Origin: Prolixibacteraceae bacterium
GTDB taxonomy: Bacteria > Bacteroidota > Bacteroidia > Bacteroidales > Prolixibacteraceae
DNA length: 64,000 bases
Assembly: GCA_028282705.1 (NCBI GenBank)
Contig: JANQHI010000079.1
Span: forward strand, 1-64,000
Reading direction: 5' to 3'
Below, in pieces: positions 36,673-46,044 of the stretch. Within the stretch, counting starts at the first letter, position 1. Each line of letters starts with the position of its first letter. A model generated the notes under the pieces. It was not told where the DNA came from and did not search any database. It was given only the letters and a program-made list of their open reading frames with translations. Both the position numbers and the translations under genes were made by a program.

Positions 36673-37776
36673 CTATGCACTACCTGCCAACTCAGCAATA
36701 ATTTGCTTCATTAAATCCATCTGGTTCTCAACCTCTTCAACCAATTTAAACTGTGCCTTCGTCCTTTGCAAGTTATGTTTTGGATGTTTTATTTTATAAT
36801 ATACATCCCCTTCAAGGAAATCAGTGAGGAACCTAAGCCCCATTATGTAAGCCATAAACTTAACTGAATGTGGGAGCAGTCCAACCTCTTTATTTGTAAG
36901 TATATTTTTAGCTTCCTCCAATATACCCTGGCTAAATGATTTAAAGATATCCAGGTCAAACCCAATTTTTGACAAATCTTTTTCGTCCTCTTCTGCCGTG
37001 TTAGCTGCAGTGCGCAAAGCATCACCAAAATCAAAATGAAACAGCCCTGGCATTACTGTATCCAAGTCAATAACACATAATATCTGGTCATCCTCGTCAA
37101 ATAATATATTGTTAATTTTAGTGTCATTATGGGTAACCCTCTCTGGTAACTCCCCAAACCTCTGATGGTTTAACAGGGTTTTCATCTCTTCAGCAAGGTT
37201 AAGGGCAAAACCAACTTCTTTTTGTGCCTCAACTTTACGATCCTGGAAGTTTATTTCCAATGCTTTGTGAAAATTATTAAGCCTAAACTCTATGTTATGG
37301 AAATCAGGGATAGTAACATTTAATGGTTTTCCCTTTAGTGAAGAAACCTGCTTTTGAAATTCCCCATAAGCCTTACCAGCCAAATATGCTAACCTGGGAT
37401 CACTAATTTTTTCATAACTTTTACATCCTTCAATAGCATTGCAAAGAGTCCAGTAATTACCATCCTGGTCAACCTGGTAATATTCCCCACTGCCAGTTGG
37501 CAAATGGGTTAAAACTTTGTCCTGGTGGTTTGCCACCTTCCCGTCTACCAATATTTGATGGATATGGTTTGTAATCCTTATTATGTTTTCCATCATACCA
37601 GGGATATCCTTAAAAACATGGTGGTTTTTCCTTTGCAGGATATAGTTTTTATGTTCTTCTCCTTCAGTGGTTACTAAGTAAGTATCATTAATATGCCCAT
37701 TACCAAAAGGCTGGATATTTATTATTTCATTTTTTATATTAAAACTATTGGTTACAGCCTTTATTGATTTATCCAT
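36673..37776 (-). CDS. Aminoglycoside-phosphotransferase-fold sugar kinase (N-acetylhexosamine 1-kinase-like), 367 aa
   Basis: APH/choline-kinase fold with the Brenner motif HNDTKINNILFD near 224 and CVIDLDTVMPG, where the second Asp binds Mg. N-terminal lobe: NIQPFGNGHINDTYLV and NYILQRKNHHVF. This pattern is known from NahK-type kinases that phosphorylate GlcNAc/GalNAc at C1, and its neighbours fit: a nucleotidyltransferase upstream and a FucP/NagP-type permease. I use the ATG giving MDKSIKAVTNSF, 14 bp after the upstream stop; an earlier ATG would overlap it by 13 bp. The substrate is inferred from family and context. Confidence 0.85.
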   Translation of the reverse strand: MDKSIKAVTNSFNIKNEIINIQPFGNGHINDTYLVTTEGEEHKNYILQRKNHHVFKDIPGMMENIIRITNHIHQILVDGKVANHQDKVLTHLPTGSGEYYQVDQDGNYWTLCNAIEGCKSYEKISDPRLAYLAGKAYGEFQKQVSSLKGKPLNVTIPDFHNIEFRLNNFHKALEINFQDRKVEAQKEVGFALNLAEEMKTLLNHQRFGELPERVTHNDTKINNILFDEDDQILCVIDLDTVMPGLFHFDFGDALRTAANTAEEDEKDLSKIGFDLDIFKSFSQGILEEAKNILTNKEVGLLPHSVKFMAYIMGLRFLTDFLEGDVYYKIKHPKHNLQRTKAQFKLVEEVENQMDLMKQIIAELAGSA

Positions 37777-37790
37777 AATGTTAGGGTTGA

Positions 37791-38696
37791 TTATATATTC
37801 CATAAGTTTTCAGGGTAGATACCATCATCTACCATTTGCTTGATCTTCTTCACTACCTCTGGATGGTCTTCTTTATAAGTTACCCCAAACCAGGGAGAAT
37901 CAGCTTCTAATATTTTTACAGAAACTTGTTTCTTTTCAATTAACTCAAAAACAACAGAAGGGATATAAATCTCTGATTTTGGTACATTAATTTGTGTGTC
38001 CAGAAAAGCTGTAAATTCTTTTTCTAGGTAGCCAAATAAATTTGGTTTAAAGCCCCATATATTCATTGAAACTTTTTCATTGCCTGTTAAACCAACCTCA
38101 TTGCCTTGCTCATCCTGGTATACAATCCTAGAATTCTTTTTATATATTTTGATCCTTTCAATTATTTCAGACAGGTAATTGTTTTGATCAGCCTCACACA
38201 CTCCCCTTGATACAGTCCCAAAATCTGAAAGTGTGTTTCTCAGTTGATACCCAACCATTGAATACTCTGCTTCAGAATCAGAAGATTGTAAAAAACTACT
38301 CATAGTTTTAAATGCTTCAAACCCATAAAAATCGTCAGCATTTAATGCAGCAAAAGGTTCATTGATTGCCTCTTTCCCCATCATGATTGCATGAGCAGTA
38401 CCCCAAGGTTTTTCCCTGCCTTCAGGCAAGATATAGCCATCAGGAAGTTTATCCAACTCCTGGTATACATATTCAATATCTATTTTCCCAAATAACTTTT
38501 TATCAAACCTCTCTTTAAATTCATCTGCAAAACTTTCACGAATCACAAAAACCACTTTGCCAAATCCTGCCCTAATGGCATCAAAAATGGAATATTCAAT
38601 GATTGTTTCACCTGATGGCCCTACAGGGGTTATTTGTTTCAGCCCTCCAAAACGGCTTCCCATGCCTGCTGCCAGTATAAGTAATGTTGGTTTCAT
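37791..38696 (-). CDS. Sugar-1-phosphate nucleotidyltransferase, 301 aa
   Basis: Rossmann-like NTP_transferase: LAAGMGSRFGGLKQ at residues 8-21 binds the nucleotide, then TPVGPSGETIIEYSIFDA, GREKPWGTAHAIMMG and LNADDFYG (metal-binding Asp). It probably joins UTP or another NTP to the hexosamine-1-phosphate made by the downstream kinase, giving a nucleotide sugar. The order permease, NTase, kinase on one strand with a ~80-bp gap before the NTase fits one operon. It lacks the C-terminal left-handed helix seen in GlmU. The exact sugar is unknown. Confidence 0.88.
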   Translation of the reverse strand: MKPTLLILAAGMGSRFGGLKQITPVGPSGETIIEYSIFDAIRAGFGKVVFVIRESFADEFKERFDKKLFGKIDIEYVYQELDKLPDGYILPEGREKPWGTAHAIMMGKEAINEPFAALNADDFYGFEAFKTMSSFLQSSDSEAEYSMVGYQLRNTLSDFGTVSRGVCEADQNNYLSEIIERIKIYKKNSRIVYQDEQGNEVGLTGNEKVSMNIWGFKPNLFGYLEKEFTAFLDTQINVPKSEIYIPSVVFELIEKKQVSVKILEADSPWFGVTYKEDHPEVVKKIKQMVDDGIYPENLWNI

Positions 38697-38777
38697 TTGT
38701 TCAAAATTTTTATTCTAATTTGGAATATTTACATATTTCCAAAGAAAAGTATATTTTTTGATAAGGCTGTAAAAAAA

Positions 38778-40049
38778 CTATTTCCAATGTTTTAATTTAT
38801 ACCCCCTTGTTGAATAGAACAGGATAAATAAATAACATGGTACCATAATCCAGTATGCCTGCTGTGAACCAATTGTATCTGATAGCCCTCCCCATACCAA
38901 AGGAAGGATAGCACCACCTGAAATAGCCATGATAAGCAATGCTGAACCTGTCTTCAGGAACTTGCCCAGGTTGTGGATAGCCAATGGCCAAACTGCAGGC
39001 CAAACCAATGCATTTGACAAGCCAAACAGAGCTACAAATATGACAGATGTAATCCCACTTGTAAAAATTGCACCAAGTGAAAGAATAACCCCCAACATTG
39101 CAGAAACCTGTAAGGCAAACCTTTGGTTAATGTATTTGGGTATTAATATAATCCCAAGAATATAACCTAATACCATGGTTGCCATGGTGTAAGAAGTAAA
39201 TGCTTTGGCTTGCCCAATATCAATCCCTAATGAAATACCATACCTTATAATAGTGTCTCCTGCAATCACCTCAGCCCCTACATAAAAGAATAATGCTAAT
39301 ACACCTAAAATGAGGTGAGGAAAGCCAAATATTGTTTGTTTATTGGTTTCAACTGAAGCTTCATCATCTTCACCTGATTCTTCTTCCAGCTCAGGCAGCC
39401 CTGAAAAACGCACAACAATCCCCAATACAAAAAGGATTACTGTCATTACAATATATGGGTTGATCACCCGCCTGGCCAACCCATCAAGTGCTGCAGATTT
39501 AGCTACTTCATCCATTGCTTCAAGGCTTGCTACAAAAGCATCACCATCATTTAATATATAGTATGCTAAGATCAATGGAGCTGCTGCACCAGCTGCTTTA
39601 TTGCATATACCTAAAATACTGATCCTCCTTGCTGCACTTTCGCGTGGCCCCATTATGGTTACATATGGGTTTGAAGCTGTTTGTAAAATAGCCAAGCCCG
39701 TCCCCATTACAAACAGCCCTAATAAGAAAATCTCATAAGTCCTCATTAATGCTGCAGGTATAAAAATAACAGTCCCAACTGCCATTGCCCATAAACCTAC
39801 CATCATCCCATTTTTCAACCCTGTTTTTTTCAAAACCCATGCTGATGGCAATGCCATTATTGTATAAGATATATAAAAGGCAAAGGCCACAAACAATGCT
39901 TGAAAATCAGAAAGTTCACAAGCTATCTTAAGGTATGGGATTAAAATCCCATTAAGCCAGGTTACAAAACCAAAAATGAAAAACAATGCACTTATTATAA
40001 CCATTGGGAGTAGGTATGAGTTAACCTTAGTTGCTTTAGCTTGTTGCAT
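38778..40049 (-). CDS. Sugar MFS transporter (FucP/NagP/GluP family), 423 aa
   Basis: Major-facilitator proton symporter of the inner membrane with ~12 helices. Signatures of the FucP/GluP group: FFIFGFVTWLNGILIPYLK, FVAFAFYISYTIMALPSAWVLKKTGLKNGMMVGL, and GTGLAILQTASNPYVTIMGP. Members import L-fucose, N-acetylglucosamine, glucose or galactose. The position before the NTase and kinase genes suggests N-acetylhexosamine or a similar sugar. A hydrophilic loop (ELEEESGEDDEASVETNK, near 219-237) splits the two six-helix halves. Confidence 0.92.
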   Translation of the reverse strand: MQQAKATKVNSYLLPMVIISALFFIFGFVTWLNGILIPYLKIACELSDFQALFVAFAFYISYTIMALPSAWVLKKTGLKNGMMVGLWAMAVGTVIFIPAALMRTYEIFLLGLFVMGTGLAILQTASNPYVTIMGPRESAARRISILGICNKAAGAAAPLILAYYILNDGDAFVASLEAMDEVAKSAALDGLARRVINPYIVMTVILFVLGIVVRFSGLPELEEESGEDDEASVETNKQTIFGFPHLILGVLALFFYVGAEVIAGDTIIRYGISLGIDIGQAKAFTSYTMATMVLGYILGIILIPKYINQRFALQVSAMLGVILSLGAIFTSGITSVIFVALFGLSNALVWPAVWPLAIHNLGKFLKTGSALLIMAISGGAILPLVWGGLSDTIGSQQAYWIMVPCYLFILFYSTRGYKLKHWK

Positions 40050-40188
40050 GATATTTAATATTTAATGATGTGCCAAAGTAGCAATTTATCAAAATAAAAA
40101 AAAGGAAGTAATAAATCTTTGGAGGAATATTTAAAAATATTAAAAAGATATTTCCACTTATTAAGAACCAGCCCTTGTATATAAAAAC

Positions 40189-40716
40189 TTACTTATTGTT
40201 GCTTTTATCATACCAACTGGCATACACCCCATAAGCACTGGCAATCCTGTTTATTTCACCTTCTAACAGGCCAGTACTGATTTCCTTTACTTTTTTTGCA
40301 GGAATACCAGCATAAACAGTGCCTGATTCCACAATTGTACCTTTTGTAACCACTGAACCAGCTGCAATGATTGAATTGCTTTCAACAACTGCATCATCAA
40401 GGACAACAGCATTCATACCAACCATTACATTATCATGGATAGTGCAGCCATGAACAATAGCACCATGAGCAATAGTAACATTACTCCCTATATTGGTTGG
40501 AGATTTCTTATATGTAGCATGTATGACAACACAATCCTGGACATTTGTGTTATTTCCTATCCTGATATAATGAACATCACCTCTTAATACAGCACTATAC
40601 CAAACACTGCAATCATCCCCAAGCTGCACATCACCAATAATTGTTGCATTTTCTGCTAAAAAACAGTTCTTCCCAATTTTTGGTGTTTTTCCTAGAAGTG
40701 GTTTAATCAAAGCCAT
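40189..40716 (-). CDS. Gamma-class carbonic anhydrase family protein, 175 aa
   Basis: Left-handed beta-helix (hexapeptide) protein: repeats such as NATIIGDVQLGDDCSVW and NVTIAHGAIVHGCTIHDNVMVGMNAVV. His66, His84 and His89 occupy the positions of the zinc/iron ligands of Cam/YrdA-type proteins. The C-terminus has YAGIPAKKVKEIS and a helix. Trimeric, cytoplasmic; either CO2 hydration or an acyltransferase-like function has been seen in the family. Monocistronic; ~210 bp separate it from korA on the other strand. Confidence 0.92.
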   Translation of the reverse strand: MALIKPLLGKTPKIGKNCFLAENATIIGDVQLGDDCSVWYSAVLRGDVHYIRIGNNTNVQDCVVIHATYKKSPTNIGSNVTIAHGAIVHGCTIHDNVMVGMNAVVLDDAVVESNSIIAAGSVVTKGTIVESGTVYAGIPAKKVKEISTGLLEGEINRIASAYGVYASWYDKSNNK

Positions 40717-40927
40717 TATCTAAACTTATTTTAAATAATGAGCAAAGATATTAAAACATAGGAATAATTACATATGTCATAATAGTGGTATTAAATTAGT
40801 GTTATTTTTGTTTTAGTAAAATTTATACACTATTAATTAAATCGGATTCAGAAATATTAAATTGTTATTTTTGGGTTCGGTTTTCTTTTAGATTGTAAGA
40901 TAAATTACAGATTTTAAACATTATTTA

Positions 40928-42766
40928 ATGAAGGATACAAAAGTAATTGAACTGGAAGAAGTTGCAATCAGGTTCTCTGGTGACTCTGGTGATGGGATGC
41001 AGCTTACTGGTACTTTGTTCTCAGATGCTACTGCATTGATGGGAAACGATATTTCAACATTTCCTGACTACCCATCAGAAATCAGGGCTCCACAAGGAAC
41101 AGTAGGTGGTGTTTCAGGATTTCAGGTACAATTTGGGCATGTTGAAATTAATACACCAGGTGATTTTGCCCATGTGCTTATAGCTATGAACCCAGCAGCT
41201 GTAAAAGCCAATGCAAAATTTATGAACCCTGGTGGAACGATCATTTATGATGCTGATTCTTTTAACGAAAAAAACCTGCAAAAGGCAAATTTCAAAACTG
41301 GTGACCCTTTTGCTGAGTGTAACCTGGAGGATTATTTCAAGATCCCTGTACCTATTACCAACCTAACAAAAGAAAGCCTGAAAGAATTTGGGTTGGATAA
41401 TAAAAGTATCTTAAGGAGCAAGAATATGTTTGCCCTTGGGTTGGTTTGTTGGATTTTCAACCGCCCACTAACTTATATTGAAGAATTTATACAAACCAAG
41501 TTTGCCAAGAAACCTGTAGTTGTTGATTCAAACCTGAAAGTATTACATGATGGGTATAATTATGGCATGACCAAACAGCACATGACCCCACGCTATATGG
41601 TTAACCCTGCTGAAATTGAAGATGGTACTTACAGGAATGTCAATGGCAACCATGCTACTGCTTGGGGCTTGTTGGCAGCAGCAGAAAAAGCAGGGAAAGA
41701 ATTGTTCCTTGGTTCATACCCTATCACGCCTGCAACAGAAATATTGCAAGCTCTTGCTGAAAGGAAAGACCTAGGTGCAAAAACATTCCAGGCTGAAGAT
41801 GAAATTGCAGGGATTGCATCTGCCATTGGAGCAGCTTTTGCAGGAGATTTTGCAGTAACTACCACATCTGGTCCTGGGTTAGCATTAAAATCAGAAGCTA
41901 TTGGGTTGGCAGTTATGGCTGAATTGCCATTGGTTATTGTAAATGTTCAGCGTGGAGGCCCTTCAACTGGTTTACCTACTAAAACTGAACAGTCTGACCT
42001 TTTACAGGCTTTGTATGGGAGGAATGGTGAAAGCCCTGTAGTGGTGGTTGCTGCATCTACCCCTTCTGATTGTTTTTACTATGCATACATGGCTTCTAAA
42101 ATTGCATTGGAAAAGATGGTTCCAGTGATATTGCTCACTGATGGATTCCTGGGTAATGGTAGTGAGCCATGGAAAATCCCAAATATGGATGAACTTCCTG
42201 AAATTACACCAAGGATTGCAACTAGCCCTGAAATATTCCAAGCTTATTCACGTGACGAAAAAACATTGGCTCGCGAATGGGCATATCCTGGGATGAAAGG
42301 ATTCCAGCACAGGATTGGGGGGCTAGAAAAAAACATTACAGGTACTGTAAGCCATGACCCTGAAAACCACCAGGTTAATTGTGAAATCAGGGAAGAAAAA
42401 GTGCAACATGTAGTTGAAATGGTACCTGACCTTGAAGTTTGTGGTGACAATGAAGGAGATGTTTTGGTTGTTGGATGGGGAGGAACCTATGGGCATATGA
42501 TCACAACTGTCCGTGAACTAAGGCAAGAAGGCAAAAATGTTAGCCTGGCCCATTTCAATTATATCAAACCACTTCCTAAAAATACCAGTGAAGTTTTCAG
42601 TAAGTTTAAAAAAATCATTGTGTGTGAATTAAACCTGGGGCAATTTGCTAGTTATTTGAGGGATAAAGTCCCTGGTTTTGAATACCATCAATTTAATAAA
42701 GTAAAAGGATTACCATTTACTGTGAACGAGTTAAAAGGAAGCATTGAAAAATTATTGGAGAAGTAA
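40928..42766 (+). CDS. korA: 2-oxoglutarate (2-oxoacid):ferredoxin oxidoreductase, alpha subunit (gamma-alpha fusion), 612 aa
   Basis: Residues ~10-190 are the gamma-type domain (VAIRFSGDSGDGMQLTGTLFSDA), and the alpha domain follows (~235-500: LLAAAEKAGKELFLGSYPITPATEILQALA, AIGAAFAGDFAVTTTSGPGLALKSEAIGLA, TPSDCFYYAYMA). With the beta subunit it oxidises 2-oxoglutarate plus CoA to succinyl-CoA, CO2 and reduced ferredoxin; reverse carboxylation is also possible. The gene is 3 bp upstream of korB. TATTTTTG at 40866-40873 resembles the TAnnTTTG -7 element, 55 bp before the start. This family is generally oxygen-sensitive and typical for anaerobic or microaerobic Bacteroidota. Confidence 0.94.
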   Translation: MKDTKVIELEEVAIRFSGDSGDGMQLTGTLFSDATALMGNDISTFPDYPSEIRAPQGTVGGVSGFQVQFGHVEINTPGDFAHVLIAMNPAAVKANAKFMNPGGTIIYDADSFNEKNLQKANFKTGDPFAECNLEDYFKIPVPITNLTKESLKEFGLDNKSILRSKNMFALGLVCWIFNRPLTYIEEFIQTKFAKKPVVVDSNLKVLHDGYNYGMTKQHMTPRYMVNPAEIEDGTYRNVNGNHATAWGLLAAAEKAGKELFLGSYPITPATEILQALAERKDLGAKTFQAEDEIAGIASAIGAAFAGDFAVTTTSGPGLALKSEAIGLAVMAELPLVIVNVQRGGPSTGLPTKTEQSDLLQALYGRNGESPVVVVAASTPSDCFYYAYMASKIALEKMVPVILLTDGFLGNGSEPWKIPNMDELPEITPRIATSPEIFQAYSRDEKTLAREWAYPGMKGFQHRIGGLEKNITGTVSHDPENHQVNCEIREEKVQHVVEMVPDLEVCGDNEGDVLVVGWGGTYGHMITTVRELRQEGKNVSLAHFNYIKPLPKNTSEVFSKFKKIIVCELNLGQFASYLRDKVPGFEYHQFNKVKGLPFTVNELKGSIEKLLEK

Positions 42767-42769
42767 GTC

Positions 42770-43816
42770 ATGGCTGAAATGAATTATACAGTAAAAGATT
42801 TTAAAAGTGAAAATGAAGTGCGTTGGTGCCCAGGATGTGGCGACTATGCAATAATGAATGCAATTCAACGCACAATGGTTGATATGGGAATACCACACGA
42901 ACAATTTGCTGTGGTATCAGGTATAGGCTGCTCCTCAAGGTTCCCATACTACATGAGTACCTATGGGTTCCACACAATCCACGGAAGGGCTGCTGCAGTT
43001 GCTTCAGGTGTAAAATGTGCTAATCCTGATTTATCTGTTTGGGTTATTACTGGTGATGGTGATGCCATGGCAATTGGTGGAAACCACTTTATACACTTGC
43101 TAAGAAGAAATATTGACATCAATATTATCCTTTTCAACAACAGGATATATGGACTTACAAAAGGGCAGTATTCACCAACATCAGAAAGGGGGTTCAAAAC
43201 GAAAACTTCCCCTTTTGGTACAGTAGAAGACCCATTTGTTCCCGGCCAGCTGGTAATTGGGGCTAGGGGCACTTTCTTTGCACGCTCAATTGACAGCAAT
43301 ATAAAAATGAGCCAGGCAATATTCAATGAGTCTGCTAAACACAAGGGGACTTCAATGGTAGAGGTATTACAGAATTGCGTAATTTACAACCAGGGCATCC
43401 ATCAGGAAATAACTGACCCCGCCCACAGGCCAGACAGGCAGCTATACCTAAGACATGGAGAACCCATGTTATTTGGGGCTGATAATAACAAAGGGATTAT
43501 CATGGAAAAAGGTAAGCTTAAAGTTGCCACTATTGGAGAAAATGGGATAACAGCTGATGACATCCTCGTTCATGATGCAAAAGAGGAAGACCCAACATTG
43601 CATATGGCATTAATTAACATGAACCTTCCTGAGTTCCCTGTGGCATTTGGTGTCATCAGAAGTGTTTATGCTCCTGTTTATGACCAGGAAATGAAACTTC
43701 AGATTGCTGAAATTCAAAAAACAAGGAAAGTGGCTTCAATGAATGAACTTCTTTTCTCAGGTAATACCTGGGAAGTGAAAGGTTCGAAAAAAGTAGGGGC
43801 AAAAAGTTGTATCTAA
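42770..43816 (+). CDS. korB: 2-oxoglutarate (2-oxoacid):ferredoxin oxidoreductase, beta subunit, 348 aa
   Basis: Thiamine-diphosphate and one [4Fe-4S]-carrying subunit. CPGCGDYA (residues ~20-27) and further Cys in GIGCSSRFPYY bind the cluster; TPP/Mg is bound by GDGDAMAIGGNHFIHLLRRNIDINIILFNNRIYGLTKGQ, where the GDGD and NN pair is diagnostic. The start is 3 bp after korA. No delta (ferredoxin-like) subunit gene is seen, so this is the two-subunit KorAB type. A strong terminator follows. It extends the TCA genes at the right end of the window. Confidence 0.95.
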   Translation: MAEMNYTVKDFKSENEVRWCPGCGDYAIMNAIQRTMVDMGIPHEQFAVVSGIGCSSRFPYYMSTYGFHTIHGRAAAVASGVKCANPDLSVWVITGDGDAMAIGGNHFIHLLRRNIDINIILFNNRIYGLTKGQYSPTSERGFKTKTSPFGTVEDPFVPGQLVIGARGTFFARSIDSNIKMSQAIFNESAKHKGTSMVEVLQNCVIYNQGIHQEITDPAHRPDRQLYLRHGEPMLFGADNNKGIIMEKGKLKVATIGENGITADDILVHDAKEEDPTLHMALINMNLPEFPVAFGVIRSVYAPVYDQEMKLQIAEIQKTRKVASMNELLFSGNTWEVKGSKKVGAKSCI

Positions 43817-43839
43817 ATTCTAATCAAATACAAAAACTA

Positions 43840-43866
43840 AAGCAGGACATATGTCCTGCTTTTTTA
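43840..43866 (+). terminator. Rho-independent terminator after korB
   Basis: Perfect palindrome AGCAGGACATATGTCCTGCT followed by TTTTTT, 24 bp past the stop. Being symmetrical with As upstream, it may also work for the opposite strand. Confidence 0.9.
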
Positions 43867-43903
43867 TTAAGGCAAACCTCAATAATTGTTTGAGGGAAGT
43901 ATT

Positions 43904-44668
43904 TTAAGAAACTTCAGGTAAAAACTTCCAGTAGCGCCTGGGCATATGTTGGCGCTGGACTTTCAGGCTTTTGCGCTCTTTTATGTTTATATGCTGGAAA
44001 TAGTCTTTCCACAAGGTTTTATATTCTTCTTCTTTTTCTTGCAAGATATTTTTATGTACTTTGCCATTCAATGGATGAAATTGCTTTTTATTTAATGTAA
44101 TTTCTTCAACTTTATCCAAATCATAATAAATCCCATAGTCCCTTTTTAAGTCATAAATTAACCAATATTGGTCAGCAAAACGTGACTTAAAGTGGTTGAT
44201 GATCAAAGGGATGACATCATATTGTGGCTGTATCGTGGCAAAGTAGATATTATCCCTGGTTTTCTGGAAACGGACAAATTGCAACATCCTCATAGCTTCA
44301 AAATTTACTTTCCTCCCAAGCTTCCTCAGGTACAATGTATTAGGGTCGCCAAAATCATTTTCAATATCCATTTCTGAATCAAATAACTTTTGTAAAAACT
44401 GGAACAGCTTCATTTCAATATCATCTAATTCAGACAAAAACAACTTGTAAGGCAACTGGTTCAGTTCCTGTGGGAGCCTCTTTTGGATACCATTCCACAC
44501 CCTGTTACCTTTTTCCAGGTTAGTTTCAACAAACATGGACTCAGAAAACAAAACCCCTTGCCCTCTTCCTTCCCCAAGGATAACTCCAGGCTCCAGTTTT
44601 TGGTTATAACATTCAAAAACTACTGTCAGGAAACCTTCAAATGTACCATCATATTTAATGGTGATCAT
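43904..44668 (-). CDS. DUF4130 / TIGR03915-type putative DNA-metabolism protein, 254 aa
   Basis: Matches the family that accompanies the 'radical SAM linked to UDG-like' protein. Start MITIKYDGTFEGFLTVVFECY and end QRQHMPRRYWKFLPE are the two best-kept parts; the middle has REAM-like helix LGRKVNFEAMRMLQFVRFQ and a C-terminal LWKDYFQHINI. No catalytic motif can be assigned with certainty. The ATG overlaps the stop of the radical SAM gene (ATGA), so they are co-translated and presumably act together in DNA repair or modification. The function is not established in the literature known to me. Confidence 0.85.
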   Translation of the reverse strand: MITIKYDGTFEGFLTVVFECYNQKLEPGVILGEGRGQGVLFSESMFVETNLEKGNRVWNGIQKRLPQELNQLPYKLFLSELDDIEMKLFQFLQKLFDSEMDIENDFGDPNTLYLRKLGRKVNFEAMRMLQFVRFQKTRDNIYFATIQPQYDVIPLIINHFKSRFADQYWLIYDLKRDYGIYYDLDKVEEITLNKKQFHPLNGKVHKNILQEKEEEYKTLWKDYFQHINIKERKSLKVQRQHMPRRYWKFLPEVS

Positions 44669-45969
44669 GGCTTTAGCATTTTGGGTGCAGCTGGTAAAGC
44701 TTGGTTGAATCCTGCAAACAAGCTCAGTTGGGTGTCTAAAGGGTTACGCCTTTTGTTGGTACTTTCCAACAATATCTGATGCTTCAGCCTTTCTGGCATC
44801 AAATCTTTGGTATATACTGGTAGCTCATTGCATGTAATAAAATATTTTGCGCGTTTTAGTACCACACCTATTTTTTTCAGGTGCATGGAGTTCAATTTCC
44901 TGTGCCTCCTACTCATTATAATCCTTTGTGCTGACTGCACCCCCACCCCAGGGATACGCAAGATCATCTCATAATCAGCTGTATTTACATTAACAGGATA
45001 CAGGTGCAAATTGCCCAAAGCATAAGCCAATTTAGGATCCACATCAGGATCAAGGAAAGGTTGGTTTTCATTAAGTATTTCATTGGCCTGGAATTTATAA
45101 AAACGCATAAGCCAATCACTTTGGTAAAGCCTGTTTTCCCTTAGCAGGGGTGGTCCTTCAATAGCTGGCAGCCTTTGGTCATAACTGTTTACAGGAAGGT
45201 AGGCTGAATAATAAACTCTTTTCAATTGTTGCTTCCCATACAAACCAGAAGCAAGCATTAATATCTGCCTGTCAGATTCAGGGGTAGCACCCACAATAAG
45301 TTGGGTACTTTGCCCAGCTGGAGTAAACAAAGGGGCTTTTCGGAATTTTCTCCTTTCTTCCTTGTTCTGGATAATCCCCTGCCTGATCAACCCCATAGGC
45401 ACAAAAACTCCTTTGAAATCTTTTTCAGGAGCCAGTTTTTTTAGCTGTTGTTCTGTGGGTATTTCAATGTTTATACTTAACCTGTCAGCATACAAACCTG
45501 CCTGCCTTATCAATTCTTCACTTGCACCAGGTATAGCCTTTAAATGTATGTAACCATTGTAGTTTTCCTCAAGCCTGAGCTTCTTAGCTACCATCATCAT
45601 CCTCTCCATTGTGAAATCAGGGTTCTTTACTACCCCTGAACTTAGGAATAACCCTTCAATGTAATTCCTCCTGTAAAAATTAATGGTTAAGCTGGTTAAT
45701 TCTTCAACTGTAAAGGTAGCCCTTGGCCTGTCATTACTTTTCCTATTAATACAATATGCACAATCATAAATACAATGGTTGCTCATTAAAATTTTCAATA
45801 AACTAATACACCTGCCATCCTGTGTAAAACTATGGCATATCCCACAGGCCACACCAGACCCAATCCCCTTTGAAATATTTTGCCTGTTACTGCCACTTGA
45901 TGCACATGACACATCATATTTAGCTGCATCTGCTAAAATTTTTAGTTTTTCCTGCACAGGTTTGCTCAT
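44665..45969 (-). CDS. Radical SAM putative DNA modification/repair protein (TIGR03916-type), 434 aa
   Basis: Radical SAM enzyme: [4Fe-4S] motif C-x3-C-x2-C at Cys66, Cys70 and Cys73 (HCIYDCAYC). Extra N-terminal Cys (22, 42, 45, 54) could carry a second cluster. A helix-hairpin-helix near residues 335-350 (LRIPGVGVQSAQRII) suggests DNA binding. The C-terminal tail has QLSLF (414-418), matching the bacterial sliding-clamp-binding consensus. Overlaps the DUF4130 gene by 4 bp and lies divergent from a LexA-like regulator with a palindrome between them. Reaction unknown; DNA repair is inferred from these features and the family name. Confidence 0.88.
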   Translation of the reverse strand: MSKPVQEKLKILADAAKYDVSCASSGSNRQNISKGIGSGVACGICHSFTQDGRCISLLKILMSNHCIYDCAYCINRKSNDRPRATFTVEELTSLTINFYRRNYIEGLFLSSGVVKNPDFTMERMMMVAKKLRLEENYNGYIHLKAIPGASEELIRQAGLYADRLSINIEIPTEQQLKKLAPEKDFKGVFVPMGLIRQGIIQNKEERRKFRKAPLFTPAGQSTQLIVGATPESDRQILMLASGLYGKQQLKRVYYSAYLPVNSYDQRLPAIEGPPLLRENRLYQSDWLMRFYKFQANEILNENQPFLDPDVDPKLAYALGNLHLYPVNVNTADYEMILRIPGVGVQSAQRIIMSRRHRKLNSMHLKKIGVVLKRAKYFITCNELPVYTKDLMPERLKHQILLESTNKRRNPLDTQLSLFAGFNQALPAAPKMLKP

Positions 45970-46009
45970 TGTAGTTTACCTTTATAACTATTATTAGATT
46001 AAAAATGAG

Positions 46010-46035
46010 GTGTTGTGCCAATAAGGTAACAACAC
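46010..46035. promoter_or_regulatory. Minor dyad near the radical SAM start
   Basis: GTGTTG and CAACAC form a 6-bp inverted repeat separated by 14 bp, ~40 bp upstream of the radical SAM ATG. It could be a second regulator site or chance. Confidence 0.3.
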
Positions 46036-46044
46036 TTTTAAGCA

